Of a stretch of 64,000 nt of DNA, positions 50,832 through 60,499 are shown piece after piece. The notes beneath the pieces were generated by a model. The model made no database searches. It saw only the letters and a list, made by a program, of their open reading frames with translations, and was not told the DNA's origin. The DNA is from Gemella morbillorum. GTDB taxonomy: Bacteria > Bacillota > Bacilli > Staphylococcales > Gemellaceae. The stretch's first letter is position 1, and the number at the start of each line of letters is the position of its first letter. The stretch is taken from positions 1,550,001-1,614,000 of the forward strand of contig NZ_LS483440.1 in the NCBI RefSeq assembly GCF_900476045.1, given 5' to 3'. A program made the position numbers and the translations under genes.

Positions 50832-53800
50832 TTATTTAGAATATCTTTTTCTTAATAATATTAAAGCTATACCCATCACACCTAGCCATTCTAAGTTATT
50901 AGTATGCTCACCTGTTTTTGGTAGTACTTTCTTAGGTGGAATATTTGTTTTTGGTGGAATTGTTGGTGGTATTTTTGGTAATACATAAACCTCATTAGTT
51001 ACTTTTGGTTTATGATCAAATCTAATCACCGCTTTATTAGGTATCTGAGTTACCCCATTATTACGATACTTACTTAAGTCAGCACCTTCTTTAATACTTG
51101 CATAGATTGATAACGTAACTTTTCTACCTTCTAGTTGTTTTAGAATTGTACGATCAGTAATCTCAAATTCTACTTTGTTACCTTTAATTTCTAAACGACC
51201 TAATTTCTTAGCTAATTCGTCTGAAATTTCTCCTTTAGTATTTCTAGATTTCAGCGCTTCATTTAGTAATTTAACCGCTTTCGCTTTATCAGTCTTCTCT
51301 TCTTCTTTAATCTTATCTTCTACTTCTTTGATTAATTTTTCTAATTCTACTTTTTCATCAGCTTTTTCTGGTTTATTGGCCTTCGCTAGTTTAGCTTTTG
51401 CTTCAGCTAATTTAGCTTGTGCGGCTTCTACCGCTTTTTCAGCTTTAACTACATTCCCTTTTGCTGTTGTTGCTTCCGCTGAATCTTTATCTTGAATTTC
51501 ATTATAAGATTTTTTAAGTTTCACAAGGTCTGTTTTAGCTTTAGTTAATTCAGCTTCTGCTGTTTCGACTGCTTTAGCGAATTCCTTATCTTCAGCTTTC
51601 TCTGGTTTTAACTCTTTTAATTTTTCTTTGTGTTCTTTCAGTTTATCTTTTAATTTTTTCAATTCTGGCAGAACTTCTTCTTCTTTTATCAAGTCTCCAC
51701 TAATTCTTATTGTTGCTTTATGTGGTACAAGGACTTTTTCAAGCTCATCAGTAATACTAAATTGTTTATAGTACCCATTTGGAGATATGTCTGTTCCAAT
51801 ATCATATCTAAACTTCTCTTTATTGTCTTTCAGTGCACGTGACGTTTTTCTTTCTTTCTCATCAACTGAGTCTACTGAATTAATAGATTTTTCTCCCTCT
51901 TTCGGAGGTTTAGGACTTGGCGGTATCACAGGAACGATATTTGAATCTTTATCTGTTCCGGGATTATTATTGATACGATACTTAGCTTTATTAGGGATGC
52001 TTGGTGTTAAATCATTTACAATATATGAAGTTAAATCTGCACCTTTTCTAATTTTCGCTTTGAACTCTAGATGAACATCTTTATTTGGATTTTCGAAAAC
52101 TTGTTGTTGAGTTAATTCAACTGTTACAGTTTGACCATTTACTTTGATTTGTTTTTTATCTATTGGTTTTCCTGCTAATGTTGCTGTTACATATCCACGG
52201 AATTCCAATACATTTTCTAGTGTATCAAATATGCTAAATGCTGTTGCATTAGTTGGTACTTTAGTATCAATTGTATATGTAAACTCTTGCTCAAGCTCAG
52301 TTAACTGTTCTCTTTCTTTGCCATTTACTGCTTTCTTAATATCAGGTGTTGATGGCGGTGGTGTTACTGTTACAGTATTAGATTTTTTCTCTGGATCATT
52401 ATTAATCTTATATGCTGCTTCATTAGGTACTTTAATTACACCATTGACAACATAGTTAGATAGGTTTGCTCCATCTTTAATCTTAGCTTTAAACTCAACT
52501 ACTACTGCTTTTCCTGCTTTTGTTTTTACTTGGTCTTCTGATAGTTTTACTGTTAGTTTTTGACCATCAGTCTTAACGTCTTGGATTACTTCACCATCTA
52601 CTGTAGCTTTTACATCTCCAACAAACTCTAAGACATCTTTGATTGTATCATTTACTTCAAACGCTATTTTATCTTGAGGTACTGTTGTTTCTACTTTATA
52701 TATGAATTCTTCATTTGCTTTTTGCAAATCAGCATGTTCTTTATCATTAACTTTCTTAGTAATACCCGGATCTTTTGGTGACGGCGGTGTTACTGGCACT
52801 TCATTTGAATCTTTATGATATTTTGGATCATTGTTGATATCATATGAAGCTTTATTTGGTATTTCTACTTTACCATTATTTTGTATATATGCAGATAAGT
52901 TTGCTCCATCTCTAATCTTAGACTTGAATGTTACTTCAATTGCTTTTCCTGCATCTGATTTAACAGAATCTTCTGTAAATGAAATTAGAATTGTTTGATC
53001 TTTGACAGTTACAGTCGCTTTATCCCCTGCATCTTTTCCATCAATTTTCACTGTTGCAGTTCCTTTATCTCCTACAAACTCTAAGACATCTTTGATTGTA
53101 TCTGTTATTTCAAACTTATTGGCATTAGCAGGCATTTGTGTAGATAGAGTATATGTGAACTCATCATTACGATTTGAAAGATCATAACGATTTGCTCCAT
53201 TTACTTTCTTAGTAATTTCTGGAGTTGTTGGCGGTGGTGTTACTGTTACCGGAGGTGTTTCTTTTTTCAACTCTGGTCTGTCGCCTAAATTAATTTTATA
53301 TTCAGCTGTATTTGGTACTTTTACACTCTTATCACCTGTAATATAAGGTTTTAATTCGTCTTGTGTTACACCATTTTTAAGTTTTGCCTTAAATTCAATT
53401 ACTACCGCTTTTCCGCCTTTTGTTTTTACTTGGTCTTCTGATAGTTTTACTGTTAGTGTTTTTCCTTCAGTCTTAACATCAGCTATGTCTTCTCCATCTA
53501 CTTTAGCTTTTACTTCTCCACTAAAGTCTAATACATCTTTTATTGTATCTGTTACTTCGAACTTAGTCGCATTGTGCGGCACTGTTGTTTCTACTTTATA
53601 TGTGAATTCTTCATCCACTTTTTGTAGGTTAACATGTTCTTGATCATTTACTTTCTTAGTAATCTCTGGAGTTGTTGGTGGCGGTGTTACTGTTACCGGA
53701 GGCGTTTCTTTTTTCAACTCTGGTCTGTCGCCTAAATTAATTTTATATTCAGCTGTATTTGGTACTTTTACAGTTTTGTCTTCTGAGATATAATTTTTTA

Positions 53801-56800
53801 ATTCGTCTTGTGTTACACCGTTTTTAAGTTTTGCCTTAAATTCAATTACTACCGCTTTTCCGCCTTTTGTTTTTACTTGGTCTTCTGATAGTTTTACTGT
53901 TAGTGTTTTTCCTTCAGTCTTAACATCAGTTATGTCTTCTCCATCCACTTTAGCTTTTACATTACCTTTATCTCCTACAAACTCTAATACATCTTTGATT
54001 GTATCTGTTATTTCGAAGTTTGTTGCGTTATGTGGTACGGTTGTTTCTACTTTATATGTGAATTCTTCATCTAATTTTTGTAAATCTACATGTTGTTTAT
54101 CATTTACTTTCTTAGTAATCTCTGGAGTTGTTGGCGGTGGTGTTACTGTTACCGGAGGTGTTTCTTTTTTCAACTCTGGTCTGTCGCCTAAATTAATTTT
54201 ATATTCAGCTGTGTTTGGTACTTTTACACTCTTATCACCTGTAATATAAGGTTTTAATTCGTCTTGTGTTACACCATTTTTAAGTTTTGCCTTAAATTCA
54301 ATTACTACCGCTTTTCCGCCTTTTGTTTTTACTTGGTCTTCTGATAGTTTTACTGTTAGTGTTTTTCCTTCAGTCTTAACATCAGCTATGTCTTCTCCAT
54401 CTACTTTAGCTTTTACTTCTCCACTAAAGTCTAATACATCTTTTATTGTATCTGTTACTTCGAACTTAGTCGCATTGTGCGGCACTGTTGTTTCTACTTT
54501 ATATGTGAATTCTTCATCCACTTTTTGTAGGTTAACATGTTCTTGATCATTTACTTTCTTAGTAATCTCTGGAGTTGTTGGTGGCGGTGTTACTGTTACC
54601 GGAGGCGTTTCTTTTTTCAACTCTGGTCTGTCGCCTAAATTAATTTTATATTCAGCTGTATTTGGTACTTTTACAGTTTTGTCTTCTGAGATATAATTTT
54701 TTAATTCGTCTTGTGTTACACCGTTTTTAAGTTTTGCCTTAAATTCGATTACTACCGCTTTTCCACCTTTTGTTTTTACTTGGTCTTCTGATAGTTTTAC
54801 TGTTAGTGTTTTTCCTTCAGTCTTAACATCAGTTATGTCTTCTCCATCTACTTTAGCTTTTACTTCTCCACTAAAGTCTAATACATCTTTGATTGTATCT
54901 GTTATTTCGAAGTTTGTTGCGTTATGTGGTACGGTTGTTTCTACTTTATATGTGAATTCTTCATCTAATTTTTGTAAATCTACATGTTGTTTGTCATTTA
55001 CTTTCTTAGTAATCTCTGGTTTCGATGGTGGAGGTGTTACTGTTACTGGTGGTGTTTCTAATTCTTTTGGCTCACCAGTTGCATTAGCTTTGTTATAAAT
55101 AACTTTTGCTTTATTAGGTATCTTTTCACGAGTAGCCCCATCTTTAATTTTTGCTGGGATTACTAATTCCACAACACTTTTTCCTTCTATTTGATTGAAG
55201 TGACCATCTTTAATTTTTGCTGTTATTTTTCGGCTTCCGCTGTCATAGCTTACATCAAAGTGATCTGCTGCACTACCTTTAATAAACGGTTGCTGTCCTT
55301 CCTGTAATTCTAGATCTTGATCTAAAACATCTTCAACTTTATATGTTCCATAATCTCTTATGTTACTTGGTAATGCAGTTTTGATATTATAATTATAAGC
55401 ATTAGCTTGTTTTTCCCATGATGGAATATTTAAGTGATCTAATGTTTCATTAATCTTCTTAGTTATTGTTGGCTCATCAGGAGTTACAGTAACTATATTA
55501 GAATCTTTAGGATTATCATTTAAAATTACTGTTGAAATATTTGGAATTTTGATTACTCCATTTTGATCACGATATTTATCTAAGTTAGCTCCATCACGAA
55601 TCTTAGCTTTGATTTGAATATGAATTAATGCTGGTCCTAAGTTTCCTTTATTGGCTAAATTAATTCTTATATTTAAACTTCTTGTAATATCTTTTTCTTG
55701 TAACTCTAATTTAACTTTATTTCCTTCAACTTTTACAAATTTTTGTAATGCTGGTACAGGTTTATTGTTAACAAGAACATTTACGTCATATTTTGTTGAA
55801 TTGTTTTCATCTTTTATGATTTCTAATTCATCTTTTAATGTATCTTCTATAACATATTTTTTAGCTAATCCAGGCCATCCAGATTTAATATCATAAATGA
55901 ATTTATCTTCACGTAATGGTAAATCATAATGTTCTTTACCATCTGTAACATTTTGATTTTCTCCACGGACTTTTTTCTCAATATTAGTTTCAACTGGGGG
56001 CACTACAAATACGTTATTAGACCTACGCACAGAAGCTGTTTCATCTGTTGGACTATTTGAATCTCCATTCCATTTGATAAATGCTTGGTTAAGTGGTCCT
56101 AATCCATCATTTTCTTGAAGGATTTTAATATAGTTACTTTGATTAGTTTCAAATGGATATTCATCTTTGAATTTTACTTTAACATGTAATGTATATTTTT
56201 TAAATTTATGAGCTCCGTATTCCCCTTCTTTTACAGTTTCTGTGTTTGTTCCTGGGGCTTTAGGAATATCAGCGACTACTATAGTATTTTCTTTACCAGT
56301 TTGAGGATCAGTTCCTTTAGTAGTTCTAATATTGAAATCTGGACGTTTAGCACCTGATTCATCAGTTACATACGCCTCTAAGAAATCAAATCGATAATTT
56401 AGCGGATCAACCAACATAGCATTCTTTTTCATATTCAGAGGAATATTATTCATTCTATATTCCACTGTATATTCGAAATTCTCATGCACAGTATTTAAGT
56501 TAGCTGCATAAGCCGTTCTCTTCGTTAAAATTGGATCTTCTAATGAACCACGGTCATTACTTGGATCTTGGTCTTTAATAGATTTTTTAACATTTGGATA
56601 ACAATATTTTAATTCATTAACCTTAACTGTTTTGACACCTTTAGAACCAATTTCTGCTGTTTGATAGTCTCCAACACTGAAATGACCTACTAGCTCCCCT
56701 ACTTGTCTTTCAACTGTTCCAGGAGTGTAATTGTCATCAGGAGCAACTTCATCTTCTTCATCCGTTTCTGGTGCTTCTTCTGTTCTAGATAATTCATAGT

Positions 56801-58187
56801 CAAACTTATTTTTACCAGGATTGAATGCTGCATCTGGAACTGATATTTCTACATCATTTCCATTTTGTTTAACTTCACCTTTGATTTGCGTCTTCTTGTC
56901 AGTTACATTATCAACTATTTGTTTTCCATTGATAGATACTGATTTAACTTTGTAGCCATCAGTAATTTTAAACTTACCTTTTACATTTTCTTTTACTAAA
57001 GCATTACCTACTGCAGCAAGCACTTTATCTGCAAAGGCGTTTATATCATTTTGTTCATTAACATAAAATGTAGCTGGTTTTCCATTAACAACTTTATCTG
57101 GAGAAGCAACATCTCTTAACGCACTAGAGAATATTTCTTGAACTGAGCGTGTATCTCCATTCATATTAACTCCAGTTCCAGCGTAACCATTCAGATAAGC
57201 ATCACCATATTGCCCATATTTTTTAAAACTGTTTACATCTTCCCAGAAACCTACAACAACAGAACTGTTTGAACCTAGTTCATTTTTAAGCTTTTTCCCT
57301 GCTTCTGTTAATTCTTTAGCACGAGCAAGTATGTTTTGTGAAGCTTCCATTCCATAATAACTGCTATCTAATCCCCAAGCTTTAATAAGTTGGTCTTGAC
57401 GATATCCACTATATTCTATAACTACTTTCCCGTCAGGACGACGAACTCCGTTAGCTACACCATCAGTGATAAGTAGGAATACTGTTTTACGCTCATTCTT
57501 CATTTTCTCTGGAGAATTTTGAACAGCTGATTTATATTTTGCTAATACTTCTTCAAGTGCAGGTACAGTAGGAGTCCCACCTTCAGTTTCCATATTATCA
57601 ATAAAGTTGTGAATTCCATTTGAATCTTTTATAAGATCTGTTGACTCAACCTTATATCCTGGATTATATGCATAATATGATTCATATTTTTTAAAGTTGG
57701 TATCACTTCTATACCCTTGTTTCCATACTCTTTCATTATAATCATATTCACTATACCATTCATCATAGGTTATAGATCCATCTAAACCTTGGAAACTTCC
57801 AACCATAACTCTGTCAGATGTTTCTGGTGTATCTGTAAATACTAATCTAGGATTATCTGGATCATACTCTGTTTGTTTTACAGGTGTTGTTAAAGTTTTT
57901 AATGCTGCCTTAACCCCCCCAATGGTATTTTTAAATGATCCACTTGTATCTTGTAATATAACCAAATCGATTGGTTTTCTTGGTACCGTCCACTCGGTTT
58001 CTTGGGTTTTCTTGATTACTAAATCACAACCCTCTTGGTGTATTTGGGTACCTTCTCCAACTTGATTGATATTAACTATATCAGTGGCGTGAGCAATATT
58101 ATTGTTCTTGGACACACCATTAAACATATTTAAAATCAGGATTAGTACCATAAATAACAACCCGAGTTTCTTTACTCTTTGTTTCAT
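50832..58187 (-). CDS. 2451-aa LPXTG surface protein with VWA head and repeated isopeptide-type domains
   Basis: Signal peptide (1-35); von Willebrand A domain (about 70-390) with intact MIDAS (Asp80-x-Ser82-x-Ser84, a Thr in GGTPTVP, and ITDGVANG); a region with an acidic spacer; then about ten repeated D2-type domains (ITKKVN...EFTYKVET...TDTIKDVL...PNTAEYKIN), the usual fold with intramolecular Lys-Asn bonds; a long Lys/Glu-rich helical insert (about 2205-2345) inside the last one; LPKTG, helix and RKRYSK. Resembles pilus-tip or long stalk adhesins. Cotranscribed after the 443-aa protein (50-nt gap). Ligand unknown. Confidence 0.92.
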   Translation of the reverse strand: MKQRVKKLGLLFMVLILILNMFNGVSKNNNIAHATDIVNINQVGEGTQIHQEGCDLVIKKTQETEWTVPRKPIDLVILQDTSGSFKNTIGGVKAALKTLTTPVKQTEYDPDNPRLVFTDTPETSDRVMVGSFQGLDGSITYDEWYSEYDYNERVWKQGYRSDTNFKKYESYYAYNPGYKVESTDLIKDSNGIHNFIDNMETEGGTPTVPALEEVLAKYKSAVQNSPEKMKNERKTVFLLITDGVANGVRRPDGKVVIEYSGYRQDQLIKAWGLDSSYYGMEASQNILARAKELTEAGKKLKNELGSNSSVVVGFWEDVNSFKKYGQYGDAYLNGYAGTGVNMNGDTRSVQEIFSSALRDVASPDKVVNGKPATFYVNEQNDINAFADKVLAAVGNALVKENVKGKFKITDGYKVKSVSINGKQIVDNVTDKKTQIKGEVKQNGNDVEISVPDAAFNPGKNKFDYELSRTEEAPETDEEDEVAPDDNYTPGTVERQVGELVGHFSVGDYQTAEIGSKGVKTVKVNELKYCYPNVKKSIKDQDPSNDRGSLEDPILTKRTAYAANLNTVHENFEYTVEYRMNNIPLNMKKNAMLVDPLNYRFDFLEAYVTDESGAKRPDFNIRTTKGTDPQTGKENTIVVADIPKAPGTNTETVKEGEYGAHKFKKYTLHVKVKFKDEYPFETNQSNYIKILQENDGLGPLNQAFIKWNGDSNSPTDETASVRRSNNVFVVPPVETNIEKKVRGENQNVTDGKEHYDLPLREDKFIYDIKSGWPGLAKKYVIEDTLKDELEIIKDENNSTKYDVNVLVNNKPVPALQKFVKVEGNKVKLELQEKDITRSLNIRINLANKGNLGPALIHIQIKAKIRDGANLDKYRDQNGVIKIPNISTVILNDNPKDSNIVTVTPDEPTITKKINETLDHLNIPSWEKQANAYNYNIKTALPSNIRDYGTYKVEDVLDQDLELQEGQQPFIKGSAADHFDVSYDSGSRKITAKIKDGHFNQIEGKSVVELVIPAKIKDGATREKIPNKAKVIYNKANATGEPKELETPPVTVTPPPSKPEITKKVNDKQHVDLQKLDEEFTYKVETTVPHNATNFEITDTIKDVLDFSGEVKAKVDGEDITDVKTEGKTLTVKLSEDQVKTKGGKAVVIEFKAKLKNGVTQDELKNYISEDKTVKVPNTAEYKINLGDRPELKKETPPVTVTPPPTTPEITKKVNDQEHVNLQKVDEEFTYKVETTVPHNATKFEVTDTIKDVLDFSGEVKAKVDGEDIADVKTEGKTLTVKLSEDQVKTKGGKAVVIEFKAKLKNGVTQDELKPYITGDKSVKVPNTAEYKINLGDRPELKKETPPVTVTPPPTTPEITKKVNDKQHVDLQKLDEEFTYKVETTVPHNATNFEITDTIKDVLEFVGDKGNVKAKVDGEDITDVKTEGKTLTVKLSEDQVKTKGGKAVVIEFKAKLKNGVTQDELKNYISEDKTVKVPNTAEYKINLGDRPELKKETPPVTVTPPPTTPEITKKVNDQEHVNLQKVDEEFTYKVETTVPHNATKFEVTDTIKDVLDFSGEVKAKVDGEDIADVKTEGKTLTVKLSEDQVKTKGGKAVVIEFKAKLKNGVTQDELKPYITGDKSVKVPNTAEYKINLGDRPELKKETPPVTVTPPPTTPEITKKVNGANRYDLSNRNDEFTYTLSTQMPANANKFEITDTIKDVLEFVGDKGTATVKIDGKDAGDKATVTVKDQTILISFTEDSVKSDAGKAIEVTFKSKIRDGANLSAYIQNNGKVEIPNKASYDINNDPKYHKDSNEVPVTPPSPKDPGITKKVNDKEHADLQKANEEFIYKVETTVPQDKIAFEVNDTIKDVLEFVGDVKATVDGEVIQDVKTDGQKLTVKLSEDQVKTKAGKAVVVEFKAKIKDGANLSNYVVNGVIKVPNEAAYKINNDPEKKSNTVTVTPPPSTPDIKKAVNGKEREQLTELEQEFTYTIDTKVPTNATAFSIFDTLENVLEFRGYVTATLAGKPIDKKQIKVNGQTVTVELTQQQVFENPNKDVHLEFKAKIRKGADLTSYIVNDLTPSIPNKAKYRINNNPGTDKDSNIVPVIPPSPKPPKEGEKSINSVDSVDEKERKTSRALKDNKEKFRYDIGTDISPNGYYKQFSITDELEKVLVPHKATIRISGDLIKEEEVLPELKKLKDKLKEHKEKLKELKPEKAEDKEFAKAVETAEAELTKAKTDLVKLKKSYNEIQDKDSAEATTAKGNVVKAEKAVEAAQAKLAEAKAKLAKANKPEKADEKVELEKLIKEVEDKIKEEEKTDKAKAVKLLNEALKSRNTKGEISDELAKKLGRLEIKGNKVEFEITDRTILKQLEGRKVTLSIYASIKEGADLSKYRNNGVTQIPNKAVIRFDHKPKVTNEVYVLPKIPPTIPPKTNIPPKKVLPKTGEHTNNLEWLGVMGIALILLRKRYSK
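53221..55010 (-). repeat. Higher-order tandem repeat in the giant surface gene (903-bp period)
   Basis: Two alternating domain types, 149 and 152 residues long, form a 903-bp (301-codon) pair that is present twice in nearly identical form; marker GGAGTTGTTGG starts at 53221, 53668, 54124 and 54571 (spacings 447, 456, 447). Confidence 0.88.
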
Positions 58188-58237
58188 TTACATTTTCCTT
58201 TCAATTTAATAATATTAATTCATAATTTTTTATTTAA

Positions 58238-59569
58238 TTAGTTTTTCTTTCTTCTAAAGATAGCCACTACTCCAGCAACTGCAAAAGCGAAAATTCCAGC
58301 AAATACACTATTATTTTCTGCTAGTCCTGTATTTGGTAACTTAGCTTCTCCAGAACCACTTTCTGTATTCCCATCTGAATTTTGATCTCCAGTACTTACA
58401 TCTCCATTATTTTCACTAGTTCTTGTACCTTGTTTATCTTGTTGAGGGGCTGGATTTGGTGTTGGTTGCGGACTTGGTGTTGGTTGCGGACTTGGTGTTG
58501 GTTGCGGACTTGGTGTTGGTTGCGGACTTGGTGCCGGTTGTGGACTTGGCGTTGGTTGCGGACTTGGTGCCGGTTGCGGACTTGGTGCCGGTTGTGGACT
58601 TGGCGTTGGTTGCGGACTTGGCGTTGGTTGCGGACTTGGTGTTGGTTGTGGGCTCGGCGTTGGTTGTGGATTTGGTGTTGGTTGTGGATTCGGCGTTGGT
58701 GTCGGTTGTGGACTATCAGCTGACGCTTTTTTTGTTCCAACTCGATACACTTCGTTCACAGGCACCTTTGTTTCTTTCTCAACTAATTTTACTTTCGAAA
58801 CTTCTATCCCATTTATAAGTTGAACTTTATAAGTGATTGTTTTTTCACCTTTTTCTCCAGGTGTTTTCAACACTCTTTGTCCTTCATCTAATGTTGGATC
58901 TTTTTCTTCTACTGTTTGGAAATCTACTTCTTTTGTTTCTGTTATTTCTTTTTCTTCAACTTTCATTTTCCCAACACGAACTACACGATTCACTGGCTCT
59001 TTCGTACGTTCTTCTTTTACTTTAGTGCGTGTCCCTGGAACTTCTTTTCCATCTTTAAACTTAGCTTTATAAGTAATTGTTAGTTCACCTTTTTCTCCAG
59101 GTGTTTTCTCTTCTTCTTTTCCTTCTTCCAACAACGGATCATCTTCTTTAACTGTCTCAAAGTCTATCTCTTGTGTTTCCGTTACTTCTTTTTCGATTTC
59201 TCCTGCATCTGCCGCTGGATTTAACCAGTCATTAATTTTTTTCAAGCGTGCTTCTAGAGCTGCTTTTTGAGCTGCGTATTCTGGAGCTATGTGCGAGATT
59301 CCGTTTAGCTTTTCTTTATTTTCTTCTATAGCTTCCTTAACTACATCCTTATCCCCTTCAGCTTTTAATTCCTCAAGATATTCTATCGCAGCTTTAGCAT
59401 CTTTTACTAATTTTTTCTGTTGAGCATCAGGAATATCTTCATCAACAGGTGGGACATCTTCTTCAGCTAGTACCACATGTGAAAGTTCTGATAAATTAGT
59501 GGTTAGCACAAGACCGTTAAATGTTAAAACAGCTCCTGTTAAAATTGCTAATTTTTTATTTTTAAACAT
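58238..59569 (-). CDS. LPXTG surface protein with two G5 domains and a Pro-rich stalk
   Basis: 443 aa. Signal peptide (1-35, ending VVLA); a helical region (about 45-118); two G5 domains (about 120-200 and 205-280; each with EKEVTET/EKEITET, DPLLEEG/DPTLDEG and TPGEKGE); a (PSPQPTP)n-type proline-rich stalk (about 288-375) that would cross the cell wall; a Ser/Gly/Glu spacer; LPNTG, helix and RRKKN. G5 domains bind N-acetylglucosamine-containing glycans or zinc in related proteins. First gene of the operon; strong promoter 45-70 bp upstream. Confidence 0.92.
   Translation of the reverse strand: MFKNKKLAILTGAVLTFNGLVLTTNLSELSHVVLAEEDVPPVDEDIPDAQQKKLVKDAKAAIEYLEELKAEGDKDVVKEAIEENKEKLNGISHIAPEYAAQKAALEARLKKINDWLNPAADAGEIEKEVTETQEIDFETVKEDDPLLEEGKEEEKTPGEKGELTITYKAKFKDGKEVPGTRTKVKEERTKEPVNRVVRVGKMKVEEKEITETKEVDFQTVEEKDPTLDEGQRVLKTPGEKGEKTITYKVQLINGIEVSKVKLVEKETKVPVNEVYRVGTKKASADSPQPTPTPNPQPTPNPQPTPSPQPTPSPQPTPSPQPTPSPQPAPSPQPAPSPQPTPSPQPAPSPQPTPSPQPTPSPQPTPSPQPTPNPAPQQDKQGTRTSENNGDVSTGDQNSDGNTESGSGEAKLPNTGLAENNSVFAGIFAFAVAGVVAIFRRKKN
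58446..58710 (-). repeat. Proline-rich 18-bp repeat array
   Basis: Tandem near-identical units coding PTPSPQ or PAPSPQ (with NPQ at the ends), about 14 units. Differences are mostly ACC/GCC (Thr/Ala) alternation and silent changes. Phase-variable length is likely; opposite-strand ORFs here are artefacts of the repeat. Confidence 0.88.
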
Positions 59570-59612
59570 AATAATTTTCTCCTATCTTTTTTATATATTT
59601 TAAAACGTTAAT

Positions 59613-59641
59613 ATTATACTATATTTTTCGTTAAATATCAA
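59613..59641 (-). promoter_or_regulatory. Promoter of the G5 / VWA surface operon
   Basis: On the - strand TTGATA (59636-59641), 17-bp spacer, TATAAT (59613-59618). The remaining 59642-59867 is AT-rich with nothing recognised. Confidence 0.78.
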
Positions 59642-59867
59642 TTTTCATTACTCCTTTAAGTAAGGTTTTTATTATTCATTTAAAAATCTTGTTTTTTTGT
59701 ATAAATTACCCTTTATTTCATCTATACCACACAATATTTTATATTATTTTTAGAAAAGTCTGATAATTAATTATTATAATATTTCTAATAATAATTATCA
59801 GTTGCATTTATTAGTACTACAAAAATAATTATATATTATAGATGTATAATATCTATGTAATTGTATT

Positions 59868-59903
59868 TAAAAATAAAAAAGACTACCTTGCCTGGTAATC
59901 TTT
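59868..59903 (-). terminator. Terminator downstream of the post-rplQ structured element
   Basis: On the - strand AAAGATTACC / GGTAGTCTTT, 6-nt loop, one mismatch, followed by TTTTATTTTT. Confidence 0.75.
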
Positions 59904-59931
59904 TAAAGTATAATTAGATTAATTTTTCAAA

Positions 59932-60028
59932 GGGACAAAAGGGTATCCCAACCCCGATAAGTTGGGATACATATAGAGCTAGACGACGTAGCCTTTTCCT
60001 ACGCATTTCAAGCACTCTTTTGCCAAAA
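59932..60028 (-). ncRNA. Structured element after rplQ, candidate small RNA
   Basis: About 100 nt of unusually GC-rich sequence for this genome, with a perfect 10-bp hairpin GTATCCCAAC / GTTGGGATAC (59943-59970) and an inner CGTAG / CTACG stem (59987-60003) closed by AGAG / CTCT. It lies between the rplQ terminator and a further intrinsic terminator on the same strand. No ORF. Could be a processed 3' RNA or a dispersed repeat family member; strand is inferred from the terminators. Confidence 0.45.
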
Positions 60029-60120
60029 AAATTAGTTTAAATATTGTTGTATGTGTTGTTTAGTTGTGTATGTGTATGTAGTATGTTATTGTTGTATGAA
60101 AAATTTTTATTAAACTAATT
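60023..60120 (-). terminator. Large-loop terminator of the ribosomal operon
   Basis: TTAGTTTAA / TTAAACTAA (11 bp with flanking AATT) followed by seven T on the - strand. The stem's first arm contains the rplQ stop codon, and the loop of about 69 nt is nearly free of G (on the - strand CA-rich: CATACAACAATAACATAC and similar). Confidence 0.7.
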
Positions 60121-60478
60121 CTATAATAGCTGTTTCTGCACCATCACCTTTACGTGGTCCAACGCGTAAGATACGAGTGTATCCACCATTACGGTCAGCA
60201 TATTTAGGTGCTACTTCTTCAAATAATTTTTTAAGAGCTAATTGACTCTTACCTTCTTCAGTTGCTACTGCAACAGGTTGGATGAATTTAGCTGCATTAC
60301 GTCTTGCTGCTAGATCACCTTTTTTACCTAATGTAATCATTTTTTCTGCTAATGAACGAACTTCTTTCGCTCTTGTAACAGTTGTTTCAATTCTACCGTG
60401 TACTAGTAGAGCAGTTACTAAGTTTCTTAACATCGCTTTACGGTGAGCTGATGTACGTCCTAATTTTCTGTAACCCAT
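60110..60478 (-). CDS. rplQ: 50S ribosomal protein L17
   Basis: 122 aa, full length. [20 protein letters not shown] and the [12 protein letters not shown] region identify it. Last gene of the large ribosomal operon, 21 nt after rpoA; its stop lies in the terminator stem. Confidence 0.98.
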   Translation of the reverse strand: MGYRKLGRTSAHRKAMLRNLVTALLVHGRIETTVTRAKEVRSLAEKMITLGKKGDLAARRNAAKFIQPVAVATEEGKSQLALKKLFEEVAPKYADRNGGYTRILRVGPRKGDGAETAIIELV

Positions 60479-60499
60479 TAGTGTGCCTCCTTGTTAGTT

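Noticed and set aside
58382-58818. Three overlapping long ORFs opposite or out of frame with the proline repeat
   Set aside because: They exist only because an 18-bp repeat keeps all frames open; they are Trp/Arg/Leu-only low-complexity translations without ribosome sites.
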